Origin: Camillea tinctor
Lineage: Eukaryota; Ascomycota; Sordariomycetes; Xylariales; Xylariaceae
Assembly: GCA_022578605.1 (NCBI GenBank)
Contig: MU394165.1
Coordinates: 1 to 64,000 of the forward strand
Direction: 5' to 3'
DNA length: 64,000 nucleotides
This document shows positions 1 through 12,100 of this stretch, piece by piece (within the stretch, counting starts at the first letter, position 1; every line of letters begins with the position of its first letter). The notes under the pieces were generated by a model. That model did not search any database, was not told where the DNA came from, and was given only the letters and a program-made list of their open reading frames with translations. The position numbers and the translations under genes are program-made.

Positions 1-377
1 ATATTATATGTAAAAATAAGTGTGTACAGCAATTTGTATCGTTATGGGGAGATATCGTTATGGAACATAATCGTTATAGAGAGGGTTTACTGTATGTGTG
101 CGTATGCTTCATAAAAACCTTAATGCGGCGTATTGGATGATGATATGATCTTGTCTATGTCTTAAGTTTGCAGCATTAGTTGGACCTGAATGATCATCTG
201 CGACCAATATCCACTAGGTACTAGATAGGTAGGGGTGTTCACTGCCAATGTCTGTTAAGAGGTTTGATACACATCAGTTAGTACTTAGTATTTGCTTCAT
301 ATTCCCCTCGAGGGTAGGGGTTTGGATGAGTAATGATCTGATTTTGCATTCCCCCTTCTTAAAAATAAGACGTTTTT
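1..377. other. AT-rich non-coding stretch left of the fold-back element
   Basis: I see no gene here. The only ORF longer than 60 codons (from 248) ends inside the inverted repeat and has no recognisable features. The stretch is rich in short TAGGTAGG-like strings, as are the other spacers of this window. Confidence 0.5.
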
Positions 378-965
378 TTCGGTTTGCCTATTGCTACGGT
401 AGGTTGATACTATTGCTACGGTACGCCACACATCCGCTACATACTAAGCCTAAGAACATCTAGTTAGTTTTAGTACACTGCTATGGGTACATATGCCCTC
501 TAAATAGAAGTACCTTTTTTATTTTACGGTTGCAAAGTATAATTGCTTAACGCGACGCAATATCTTTTAATAATAAAGGTACCTCGATTATTAGGGGTTG
601 TGCACCTTAAAGTAAGGTACCATTTTTAGTAAAAGATATTTTGCGGTTGCAGCCGTAGGTAGTTGTAGTTACAATGGTAGTTAAAATAGGTTGAAATCTT
701 TTTAAATGCAAATGCATTTGAAAAAAAAAAAAAAAAAAAGCAAATGCATTGCAGTTGCAATGTGTGCAATTAAATTCAATTAAATTGATACAAGTTGCAA
801 TTGACTTTGCGACTGTGAAATAAAAAAGGTACTTCCATTTAAGAGGCCCATATACTCGTGGCAGTGTACCAAGGCTGACTAGATGTTTTTAGGCTTAGTG
901 TGTGGCAGATGTGTGGCGTACCGTAGCAATAGTATCAACCTACCGTAGCAATAGGCATTCCGGTT
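378..965. repeat. Large fold-back (inverted repeat) element with nested hairpins
   Basis: The left arm (about 378-556) and the reverse complement of the right arm (about 800-965) match closely for roughly 165-180 bp. Both arms contain CCTATTGCTACGGTAGGTTG, a second TATTGCTACGGTAC copy, ACTAAGCCTAA, and GAAGTACCTTTTTTATTT followed by a GGTTGCAAAG-type string, in mirrored order. A smaller inverted repeat lies between the arms: GCAATATCTTTTAATAATAAAGGTACC (563-590) against GGTACCATTTTTAGTAAAAGATATTTTGC (616-645). The centre also has a 19-nt A tract (about 721-739) flanked by CAAATGCATT on both sides. No transposase ORF is present. This fits a non-autonomous fold-back or MITE-like element, but I could not define target-site duplications. 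Confidence 0.7.
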
Positions 966-3718
966 TTTTTTTCTCGTCAATTTATTTCTCGTGTCGTGTT
1001 TGTGCCTATTTCGACCTAGCCATTTTCTCCAGAGGAAGGGAACGAAACCTAGCGTTATTTCAATATTATGTATCAGGGGTGGAAGCTGGGTGAGGTCCTG
1101 TGGGATCAACCCCCCCTTATCCCATTTTATCCACCCGCCCAGAGGTCGTCATCCTCATTTCGCCTCAAGCATAGCCGTGAGAGCTAATAAGTTGCTTGCC
1201 TCGGGGCTTTCTGGGGTGTTGGCTGGGATCTCTCGGGCTTGAAACCTTAAGCGACTTGCAGCCACAGACCCTCAAAATCTGAAGCAACGAGGCACAGCTC
1301 TGCCGGACCAATGGACACGGGAGCGCAGATTGTGAGACGAGTTATTTCCACGCACCCGTCTTAAAGAACAATCGCACAGCCTCAGCTCAGATGGAAATGA
1401 ACAAGTCGATCGTCGCCCGATAGCCAAAATGAGATCTAGTAGGGGAGACTCTTCTCCCCATGATGATACGAATGAGTTATCTAAGCCGACAAAGTGTGGC
1501 CAATATGCTCAAAACCTAACCTTGACGAATGGTGAGTGTGACGATGTGCCGGCATAGGAAGAGTTGTAGTTTGTCCACTTGGCTATTTAGCTGATGGCAG
1601 AAAACTTCCCCATCGCTCATGCGATTATTCGGCATCGAAGTTGATCTACTACCAACATAGTTTGTGACTCGGCAACGTGGACGTCTGTCAAGCGACGCGA
1701 TGGAGTCTCGGAACTCTGATAGATGCTCAGACCTTCGATAAACTTAGTGGCCTACCTGGAGATGTTAGAGTTCTTTTTTTTTTCTTCTTTCCTCCGTTTT
1801 TACTTCTGAAAATTCGTTATCGTTACTGTTGCAGCCGCAGAAATGAAATTGGATGCGGGCAACTTGTTGATGGAGTGTAGCAAGCAAGCACTCATTTGGA
1901 CTTATAAGTTGCCAGAATTGTATACATATAGGTTAATAAGTCGTAGGTCGTTTGCTTGCTTCCAAGTGATGAACGGGGGGATCCTTGCCAGTCAATTTTA
2001 ACGTGCTTCTAACGCTTTGCCGAATCCTCACAAGTTCCGGTGCTGGGGCAGGTGGCTTTACAAGGGTCCCCTAGTTGATGACAGGTACATGATACCTTCT
2101 ACAGAATTCTTATTCGACGCTTCAGGTAGAGTTAGATGCGCACCTGAGTGATCATATCTAATGCCTTAGCAAAAGGCAAACCTAAGATGGAATGTAGTGT
2201 AAGCAGAAGTGTCATAAGATTACGAAGCATATCTGTTCAGCATCATCAACGGATGTGTACTATGGTAGTGTGATCTGCCTGAATTGCTGAGGACGATAAG
2301 ACTAACCTAACCTAGACTGCTAGACAACATGGTATAGACCGGTATAGACACTCGCCTGAATGATCGTCCCGCTTAAGGCTATTGCTGCACCTGGAGGGTT
2401 TTAGTGGATTCTGGATCTGGACGGGCAACTCTCAGTGGTGCGTTGCTCGGCGTTGCTGGTCTACTAAACTTTTAGCGGACAACACAGACGCACAGGTGCA
2501 GGTACCAGGCTGCCAGGCTCAGGTACATACAAGTAAAAGTTAAGCATCGCAAAAACCCCCCAGTTCAGGTAGGTAGGCCAGGTAGGCTTACAGTTAGACA
2601 GCCCGGTGGTCTGGTGCCCTATTGCCTTATTTTTTTTTTTCTCATGGCCAAGTCCTCCTGTCTCAAAGGTCCCCCTTCCCAATCCATTTATACTACCTAG
2701 TAGGTAAGGTACCTGCCTACTTGCCTTGTGTTGATCTGCCCTTATCCTACTTTCCCTCTTATTCTCAGCCAAGGTCGCAAACCCAAAACTCCTGCGACCT
2801 TTTTTTTTTTTTTTTTTCCTTTCCCTCTTTCTGTCTGGTCAACGGTTCTACGGTTCCACGTCAAGACGACCACACCGCTGTCACCTATCTCTTTTTTTTT
2901 CTCTTCTCTTTCTTTCTTTTCTTGTTGAGTCGGGTTCCTCATTCGTAATTTTTAGTTCTCTATTTTTTTAACCTCTCAAGGTTATTCATTGGCTAGGTTA
3001 TCCATCCTACACCTTACTCACCTACGGTACCTTTCCCCGATACATCTGTCCCACTGTGTATCGTGCATTCACCACCGGGCAGCACGTCAGCACGTCAACC
3101 ACGACCACGTCTGCAACCCAAAAGGAAACTACCACAAGATCGACCGTCCTATGGAAGCCCTTGGCTGTTTTTGATAATTCAATCTCCCCCGGCTGGCCTC
3201 TCTCGGACTTGCCTCATCCCAACTATAGACATTCGTTACTGGTGGTCACTTGCACCTAGCAATTAGACCAAGCCATATTCAGCACTGCGACAACTTACCA
3301 CCATTCACTCTCTCTCTCCTCACATTCACTCGTTTTTAGAAAAACAATTCACCCTAAGAAAATAATACAGCAACGTACACACATAAAAAAAAAAAAAAAG
3401 AGAAAAGATTTTTGGTTACGACTTCGACTATTAATTCGACGAACCTGATAATCAATTAAAGCATCTCACTTCTCACTCAACAACAGACCTCGAGCCAGAC
3501 AGTTACCATTTGTCCAGGATTACACTACTTACTCTTTAGCCAACTCTCTCTCTCACCTAATCGTATTGAGTAGTAGCATGCGATATTGAGCAATGATAGG
3601 GTCAGATCGTCATGCATCCATAGCGCGCATGATCCCTACTCTCGACGCGGATCGCACGACGGCTATCGCTGCATCGACACATCACACGTCTTTCGATTAC
3701 TCAAAACCAGACCTTACG
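966..3718. other. Long spacer and 5' leader region upstream of the SH3-protein gene
   Basis: No ORF in this 2.7 kb has a credible protein. From about 2600 to 3560 the plus strand becomes pyrimidine rich, with T tracts near 2630, 2802 and 2892, repeated TCTCTC and CTCACTC strings, and an A tract near 3388. This is typical of a fungal promoter and long 5' untranslated leader feeding the gene that starts at 3719. An in-frame ATG at 3593 lies upstream of the preferred start and would extend the protein by 42 residues. Confidence 0.5.
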
Positions 3719-5633
3719 ATGGCATCGCGTAGAACGAGCAAAGAGAAAAGTCCGAGGAGGCGGTCGAACTGGCGTATAGGGAGCTTGCTTCTGCCAATTC
3801 TCTCAGCAGCACCTGTCGCCATGGCAGCAGACGGATCCTGTATATCATTATCAGGTTCAACTACCTGTCCTTCATTTCAGGCTGCTTCTGTGTCGACAAG
3901 TAGTGCTGTATCTGGCATTTAGTAAGTTCTCATCCACAGATCACTCTAACATCTGACCCTGGTGGCCTCTGCTGTGGCTGCGATCAAGCACTGACAAGTC
4001 GCGATCAGTCAATTCCTCAAATACGTCTCTGATACGACATCCTTCGATGAACAGCTGCGGCAATATGTCTCGGGAAGCTATCTTCAAGAAAAGTATGTCT
4101 TCCCAAGCGTATATATTACACACCGGGCTCACCTAGCTTCTTAGATATCAAAACCTATTAGGATGCGGCAATGTTAACCTATCGAACCCCGACCTTTACG
4201 CGCGTTTTACTATTTCAGTCATATGTAATGGTGTAGTTCAGAACTCCATCAATGACTGCGGTCTATCTTCAGAGGCGTCCAGACCCCTATGCGCCGACTC
4301 TTGCGCTCAGTATGCCGAGAGTGAAGCGTATGTGGCGGCGGACGACAGTCTCTGCCCCAGTCAGGGCAGCAATGTTCAGGACCAGATTCGAGCCGATTTC
4401 GTGAATTGCGCGCTACCAGCAGACTCGTTGTCAAGCAGCAGTTGCATACAAGGTATTAGTAATGAACCAGACAATTGCGGATACGGCGATAGCACGATTG
4501 GTCTCTGCTCCTACTGTGCTTCTGGTGGTATTAACTCCACGGACACTTGTTGCTACAGCTCTAACGCTGAGGAGAGATGCAAGGGTGTAGTCCTGCCCAC
4601 AATTACGTCCACCATGACATTCAGCACGCCAACGGCTGGTGCCACTAGCAGTTCCACCGCCACTCCAGGTTCATCAGGAAATGCAGGCCTATCAGGCGGC
4701 GCAATTGCTGGGGCTGTCGTAGGATCCGTGGCTGGTTTGGCTTTATTAGCTTTCCTGCTATTCATGTGCATTAGGCTCACACGGCGCAGACGGGGTAGCC
4801 AGAAAGGGAGTGTCTTCAACCAGCCATCCCCATCTAGGAGAGGCCCCCCGACATCTCAAGTTCCCGCAAACACACCACCCCAAGGATACGAAGTGTTACC
4901 CGGAGGAAGAATCGCGCGCATGTCGGCATTGGAAGGGACTTCGGCAGGCTCTCCCTCGAGACGCGGCGAATCAAGACATGGAGGTACCGCAGGCGCTGCA
5001 GCTGCCGGTGCTGCTGCTGGTTTTATGGCAGGCCGGAAAAGGGGCGACAACCATTCGTCGACGGACTCCTTTGGGGAAAGTCCCGGGTCGGAGACACGCA
5101 TGGGCATTTTGCGACCACCTCCAAACCGCAGGAATGGATCGCTATCCAGCAATTCAATGCTCGCAGGTGAAGATCCTCAATCACCGGGCAGTGCAGGTGG
5201 ATTGTCCTCTCCTCCTGGAGTAAATAGTCAGCAATCAGAACAGCTACCGTTTTTCAAGGACTATTACTCTCAAGACGACATTCATCCAGGCGAGCGGGTG
5301 GCAGTTCTTTGGGCGTACCAGCCGCGCGCGGTCGATGAGTTTGCCCTCGAGCGAGGAGATATGCTGAAGGTGGTAGGCATCTGGGATGACGGATGGGCGA
5401 CAGGTGTATTGCTAGATGAGAGAGCGGATGAATGGGAGGCGCGTCGGCAAGCACAGAGAGACAGTGGAGTTTCGAATGCCTCGGGCCGTGGGCGGGATAT
5501 TTCGCCTCCTGTCAGCGGAGAGATCAAGGCATTTCCCCTGGTCTGTGTTTGCTTGCCAGAACATTGGAGGAAAACGATCGAGGGCGATGGTTCCACAGAA
5601 ACCGGTTCTAGCGCACATCAAGGCGGCGGTTAA
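3719..5633 (+). CDS. SH3-domain single-pass membrane protein with Cys-rich extracellular part
   Basis: Predicted exons are 3719-3921, 4009-4092 and 4145-5633, giving 591 residues with consistent phases and GTAAGT/GTATGT donors. The N-terminus has a basic stretch followed by a hydrophobic signal (GSLLLPILSAAPVAMA). A Cys-rich ectodomain follows, with motifs such as LLGCGNVNL and SVICNGVVQNS. After a Ser/Thr stretch comes one transmembrane helix (about residues 277-303, Gly/Ala/Leu rich) with a basic stop-transfer RLTRRRRG. The cytoplasmic tail is disordered and Ser/Pro rich up to an SH3 domain at about 475-535 (AVLWAYQPRAVDEFALERGD, then WDDGWATG). The architecture resembles fungal Fus1-like SH3 membrane proteins; a role in cell-surface signalling or polarity is inference. 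I chose ATG 3719 because it has A at -3 and G at +4 and places the signal near the N-terminus; ATG 3593 would bury it. Confidence 0.85.
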
Positions 5634-7807
5634 CGTACTTGAAACTGATGATAAAAATTTTACGCTGCCCATCTGTGGTTCCAGGGTCGGTGAAGGATAT
5701 TCGGTTCGCATTGTTTCGGCGTTCAGGGAATTTTGGTTCGCACATTTCCTCCATTGCGAAAACACCACGATGATAACCCCTCGGTCCACTGAGGTCGACA
5801 TGAACTTAAAGAGAAGGCTATGCTCATAACTCGTCCGCTTCCCGCCCTCCCACATACATGTCTTCCTGCACATAAACACGACAAATCGCATTCTTGCGAT
5901 CGGCATGCTTAATGTTTTCAGTTCTTGGAGAAAAACTTTAGTTCCATTCTGGCGACGCCCCGTCTCAGATCAGGATTTAATCCGAGGGTTCTGATACCCA
6001 GCTAGAGACAAGGCTTTTTGAAGTCTACGTCTCGCTGCTTATTAGTAAACCCACGATGCTTCTGAAGTGAAGAGACGTGATCATATCTAATATCTCACCC
6101 CTGCAATTGTGCCCTCCCCCTTCTCTTCTATTGTTTACTCTATATACCCGGTTTGCCTTGGGCGGTGTTGGGGAGGTGAAATACTGGGGAGGGCCATTGC
6201 TATGTATAATTCGATTCTGCAGTTGGGAGAAATAATTGGCGCGGTTCTGGGGGTCATGCCCCAGGTTACCTGCTTGCCTACTAGAGGGAAGGAGACGACA
6301 GGTTTGAAGACTTGATGAGTACATCTTCACTAGAATATCGCAAAGGGAGCTTTACGCTACATAGATAGCCTGAAGGATGTTCTGCGGGTATTGCTGTTTT
6401 TAGAACTGATACCTGCGCATTCTGATACCCGGTCCTATATAAAGCAAGTTACCAAATATTTGATCCTCTTTGAAACATCGTGGATAAGCATCCACTTTCG
6501 TATGTTCTGTCTTAAGGTTTTGACGAACTGATGGTTTAGTATCTATATAGCGCTTCCCGTTTTCCCCAACCCCATATTGCTACGTACGAATACATCCACG
6601 CGGGGGCATGACTATAAACGGAATCGTGTCCCGGTTTAGGATATTGGGTGCAATATCCATACATGTTTGACTAGAAGCCCTAATAAGAATATATAATCCG
6701 ATAACGGGAAAGCAGGAATTTGTCATTAGTTTCTCTGTAGACTGGAGCTATATATTTGATATATCTCCTAGCCTCACTCTCCTCCGCTCGAGAAGCATGC
6801 CTTGAGTCTAAAATATCTTAGCATCATGAGGCTATCGTCAAGGTCCGTCTCTTCATTGTATAGATACGACGGAGGAGACCGGTTATAGATAGGCATGGAT
6901 CTTGTAGCGCCTACATCTCCAAGAAAACCTATGCCTTGGCGCATCAACCCCCCAGTCTGTGCCTAGAGCCATCGTTCCCAATAACCTTGCTCGCGGTGTC
7001 TCCTCCCTCGCCTCAGCCAACCGATCTTATCACGGGGGTATCCGGGGTACGGACTGTATCGCACCCTTTTGGCGCAGCATCTTCTTATCACCAAAATCAC
7101 CTCTGCATACACACGGTAGCTTACCTAACTAAAGATCGTGACCTTGCTACATACATACAACACTAGATGGCGCTCCGGGCAATCTTACCTTCCCTTTCTG
7201 GCTGCTGTCGAGGAAATAGAGAAATCTTGGTTGGCCCGCTGCCGAGCGAAGCGGTTCCGCCCACGTGCCGATTAGACTCGCTATCCGATGATGACTATCT
7301 TTCTTTTCTATCTTGCTATACGTGCGATTTTTTTAAACTTTTCTTGATTGGGGAATGGGGTGGGAAAGGAATAGTCGGGAGAGAATGGAAATGCGGAAAG
7401 AGAGTAAGAATACTACGACCACCGGCGCTAGAATCTCAGATAGGAAGTCAGAAGTCAGTAAGTAGTCAGTAGTGGTAGGTTCTGCGTCACCTAGTCCCGT
7501 CTTTGTATAGGCTATGAGTATGTCTCGAAGCCAAGGTTGAGACCATAGAAACGAATGGTCTCGGCAGGAGGGCTCAAGTATATGAATCTGGTTCTGTCTC
7601 GAGAATGGTAGGTGTTCCTGGCGATCCTATCACTGTCTTTCTGTTTCTCTCTCGTATATAAGACAGCCCTCCCCATCCGTTGCTCTCCTTGCTGCCGGTC
7701 TTGCTCTTCGACCAAGTATATCTTTCGTCAAACAGCTACCTCTGTCCAGTCATTTCTACACGCTATTCTCGAAATATATTATTACTGTCGTTGTTACCGT
7801 CATCATT
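5634..7807. other. Spacer between SH3-protein and RNase genes
   Basis: It contains 3' flank, AT-rich sequence and the RNase promoter. ORFs at 6936-7166, 7167-7472 and elsewhere are short and low in complexity and resemble nothing I know. The last 200 bp become C/T rich, as expected of a fungal core promoter and leader. Confidence 0.5.
7655..7662 (+). promoter_or_regulatory. TATA box of the secreted RNase gene
   Basis: TATATAAG lies about 145 bp upstream of the ATG at 7808. It is followed by a C/T-rich segment that would contain the transcription start. A strong TATA box fits a highly inducible secreted enzyme gene. The assignment rests on position and sequence only. Confidence 0.5.
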
Positions 7808-8329
7808 ATGCAAATCTTGTCGGCTCCCGTAGTTCTGGGCCTCGTGGCTATCTTCGCCACCGTCTCCCCTGCCGCTGCGGCTCCTGTCATCGAGGAGCGT
7901 GCTGCTACCACCTGTGGCTCGACCTATTACAGCGCCACCCAGGTCAACCAGGCCGCTCAGAAGGCCTGCAGTTACTACCAGGCGGGCACTACGGCTAATA
8001 GCTATCCTCACACTTATAACAACTACGAGGGCTTTAGCTTTTCCGTCTCTGGGCCGTACCTTGAATTCCCCATCCTGGCGAGCGGGAGTGTATACACGGG
8101 CGGTGAGTTTTCTTTCCTATTTTTTGTTGTTCCCCCCTTACTCGCCTTGGTCGTTTAGATACTCTTGATATATACATAATATTATAATGTCAATTCTTCT
8201 GATGTTCAATATTTAGGGAGCCCCGGCGCTGACCGCGTCGTTATCAACACTTCTTGCAAGCTCGCTGGCGCAATTACACACACGGGTGCTAGCGGGAACA
8301 ACTTTGTTGGCTGTTCTGGGACGAGCTAG
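7808..8329 (+). CDS. Secreted guanyl-specific ribonuclease, RNase T1/F1/N1 family
   Basis: Two exons (7808-8102 and 8217-8329) give 135 residues. Residues 1 to about 24 are a signal peptide ending in PAAAA, followed by a short propeptide-like VIEERAA. The mature enzyme (about 105 residues, the usual family size) keeps the whole catalytic set known from RNase T1: His68 (in [11 protein letters not shown]), Glu86 (YLEFPI), Arg105 (GADRVV) and His120 ([10 protein letters not shown]), equivalent to T1 His40, Glu58, Arg77 and His92. Cysteines at 36, 54, 112 and 131 can form the family disulfides. It should cleave single-stranded RNA after G through a 2',3'-cyclic phosphate, outside the cell. The single intron falls at the GG of the TGGSPGADR segment, just before the catalytic Arg. 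The overall sequence is closest in my recollection to Fusarium RNase F1. Confidence 0.95.
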
Positions 8330-9167
8330 TTGCATTAATCTATAGAGGAAGTGAGAAGACAGTCAATGGATATATAGGAAAGGGATCATATCTTTTTTTT
8401 CTCTCCCTATTTCAAGATGTCCTCGTGAAAGTTAGATTAAGTAAAATAATATATGAGTTTTACAAGCTGCCTTGAGTGAAAGTTGCCTTATATTATACCT
8501 ATGATACTACCTACTACACACTTATACCAGACATACACAGTATGCAGTTGGTTGTCTACTTAGATGTAGTAGTTTTAGATAGTGGAGTCAGCTAAAAGGT
8601 TATCCATTTATTAGCAATAAATAATGGCCCAAGCGTTTTATGTAGGTTAGGTAGTTTATAGTACTTATGTATATAACCTATTGACAATGTTTGAAAGTAA
8701 CAAAGGTAAATGGGTACGTACATAGAGGCGGGTACAGGATACAAGGTTACATGTAACCTACGTAGGTGTGGTGCATATGACTTGGGTACGGACCCATATT
8801 TAAATCGGTGGTTGGCAGCTGGATGAAATGATATACACTGCACTAAACTAAGGTTACTACTAAGTACTACCACCTAACCTAGTACATAGTTAATGGCTTT
8901 ACTTACCTACTTACAACATTCACCTGCATCTTGAAGGTCACGCATCTTCTCTTACTACTTCATGGATCGTCAGCCTCACCTTAGTCGCGTCGCATAGGGC
9001 ATCCCCGCAGTCGCATAGAATAAAATCACATCGCCATCACACGAGTTCAAATCCGACTTGATTACATGACCAAATTCAAAGATGACCGACCTACAATAAT
9101 GGCCCCCCCTTGAATCTAGATCTAGCAAAGCAAGCTCCATCACAAGCTCCATCATACCATCCGCAAG
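8330..9167. other. Spacer between RNase and VPS15
   Basis: AT-rich with many TACCTA/TAGGTA strings. The one ORF longer than 90 codons (minus strand 8592-8873) shows no domain. No gene supported. Confidence 0.5.
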
Positions 9168-12100
9168 ATGGGGAATAGCTACTCCCTCACCACCCCGTAC
9201 GCCGGGTCCGCCGGCATCGACATCCCCGAGCTAGCTGATCTTGTTCACGAGCGATCTATCGGAAATGCTCGTTTCATGAAGAGCATCCGCGCACGCCACC
9301 ACGAAGGTGTTGCTCTAGCCAAGGTTACTGTCAAGCCCTACACCGAGTGTAGCCTGAAGGAATATGGCGATAAGATCCTCGGTATGGCATCCCTTATGAG
9401 ATCTGAGATCGTCATACTGCTACTCCTATCCCCGATATATCTGCTAACATAACGCCTGTTGAAGAGGAGAAACACAAGCTGAAGGATGTCCCGAATGCCC
9501 TAGGCTTCGAGCGCGCCTTCGAAACCCAAGGGAACGCCTACCTCGTCCGCCAATACATCTACAGCTCTCTTTACGATCGCATGTCCACCCGACCCTTTCT
9601 CGAAGATATAGAAAAGAAATGGCTAGCCTTCCAGCTGCTGTGTGCCCTGCGCGACTGTCATGCGAGGGACGTATACCATGGCGATATCAAGACCGAGAAT
9701 GTCATGGTTACCTCTTGGAACTGGCTGTATCTTACCGATTTTACCGGCTCGTTCAAGCCTACGAGGCTCCCTGAAAACAACCCTGCCACTTACTCCTATT
9801 TCTTTGATTTGTCCGGTCGCCGAATATGCTACATAGCCCCGGAGAGGTTCGTCGAGCATATACAGAGCCCCCAGGCCCTAGAGGGGAATGACCTTACATG
9901 GTCGATGGACATTTTCAGCGCCGGTTGCGTCATTGCGGAATTATTCTTGGAGACTCCTATTTTCAGCCTCAGCCAAATGTTTAAGTACCGCCGAGGCGAG
10001 TATGACCCGGTAATCTCGCATCTTAGTAGGATACCAGATCAGGGTTTGCGGGAGATGTTGTCAAGTATGATACAGAGGGATCCGCAGAAGCGCTATTCGG
10101 CCGAGCAGTACTTAGATTTTTATAAGGGCAAGGTCTTCCCGGAATACTTCTACAGCTTCTTGCATCAGTATATGGAACTGATCACGGACCCAAGCTCGGG
10201 AAGAGCACCAATCACCGGAGCTGTGAAGAATCTAGGCGAAGCAGATGAAAGAATAGACCGCGTGTTTTACGATTTTGATAAGATTGCCTACTTCCTGGGC
10301 TATCAAGACAATAACAAATCATCTCAACTTGCCCACTTCACCCCTAGACTCGGTCTAGGTCTGTTCCCCGTACGACTAAACATACCTAATAACGAACATT
10401 TTACTTCGGTCGGAGCCCAACCTCCTACTGATGATGGAACCCTAATATTCCTGACTTTGATCGCCGGATCGCTACGGAACACAGCTCGCGCTGCTTCTAA
10501 GCTCCGAGCTTGTGACTTGCTACTAGCTTTTTCAGAGCGGTTGACAGACGAGGCAAAGCTGGACCGAGTGTTGCCTTATTTGATGACATTACTAAACGAC
10601 GATGTTGACATCGTGGCCATCGCTGGCCTAAGATCTGTCACCCAACTTTTAGCTCTCGTCACGGTCGTCACCCCCGTGAACGCCCACGTGTTTCCCGAAT
10701 ATATCATGCCTAGAATGCAGGTCTTTTTGTCCGGAGCTTCACGACAACTTATAATGGGAAAGGAACGCAGGGAACCAAGCCCTTTGGTCCGTGCTACATA
10801 TGCGTCATGCCTAGGTAGCCTCGCAACTACAGCGTCAAGATTCTTAGAGTTGACAGCTATCTTAAGAGCCGAGGGATCGATCACCACAGCAGACCCTGAA
10901 GTGGAGGCAGGCAGTAATCCAGATGCTGCTTTTGATGGCTTGTTTGACAATGTACAACGAGAACTTGTCGAGTTGTTTGAGACTCATGCCAAGGCTCTCG
11001 TTGAAGATTCTGATGCATCTGTGCGACGGGCTTTCCTTAGTTCGGTCCCTGAATTGTGCATGTTCTTCGGTAGCGCAGAGTCGAATGACATTCTGCTCAC
11101 CCATCTTAATACGTACTTGAATGATCGAGATTGGATGCTTAAATGCGCCTTTTTTGACACCATTGTTGGCATTGCGGCATTCCTGGGCAGCACAAGTTTA
11201 GAGGAGTTCAGCCTTCCCCTGATGGTGCAAGCTGTCACCGACCCGGAAGAGCATGTCGTGCAAGCAGCCTTGCATTCTCTAGCTGAACTCGCGAAACTAG
11301 GTCTGTTATCGAAAGCGAAAACGTGGGAGTTGATCGACGTCGTTGGTCGCTTCACTATGCATCCGAATCTATGGATCAGGGAGTCTGCCGCGGAATACAT
11401 ATCTAGTGCTGCAGCGCTCTTATCCCCTGCCGATATTAGATGTATCGTTTTACCACTGATCAAGCCCTTCTTGAAGCCAGACATCATCCCTGATTTTTCC
11501 GAACTAGCCCTCCTGGATGCATTGAAGAAACCTATGTCCAGGACTACCTTCGATCAAGCATTATCCTGGGCACAGAAGTCCGATCGGGGTTTATTCTGGA
11601 AGGCTGTCAGACAACAGAAGCAGTCAACTTTTACGATTGCGTCCACAGCCTTAGCGATTCGCTCATCCCGGGAGCTACAACCTCAGACACTCAATAAGGT
11701 GGCACGTAACGAGGAAGACGAACAATGGCTTTCTCGGCTACGGAATATGGGAATGACTACTGAAGACGAATTTAAACTCCTCGTTCTTAGGGAATTCATA
11801 TGGCGCTTGAGCCAGATGAGAAATCGGGATCTCATTACCCAGGATAATAACATAGGCACCTCTTTGAACGATATTGTACCCCTAAGAAGCTTGAACGTCA
11901 AATTGCAGACTATTATGTTCGACGAGAACGTAGGGATGCAGGAGCCACTATGGCAACAATCACGGAATTCTGATCCCGATAAGGGGCCATATACTATTGC
12001 GGATGCTCTTTTAGATGCGTCTATGACGATTGACGAGCCAGTCGGAAGGAGACGACGTGCAGCTATAAATAGCCACAAGTCACGAATGAATAGCCAAAGC

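Noticed and set aside
721..739. A tract as sign of a retrotransposed copy
   Set aside because: It sits inside an inverted repeat centre, without a coding sequence upstream or target duplications, so a LINE/SINE or retrogene tail is not supported.
9035..9060. GAGTTCAAATCCGACTT, similar to a tRNA B box
   Set aside because: No matching A box or cloverleaf arms could be paired around it; likewise the GGGTTCGACACGC string near 49867.
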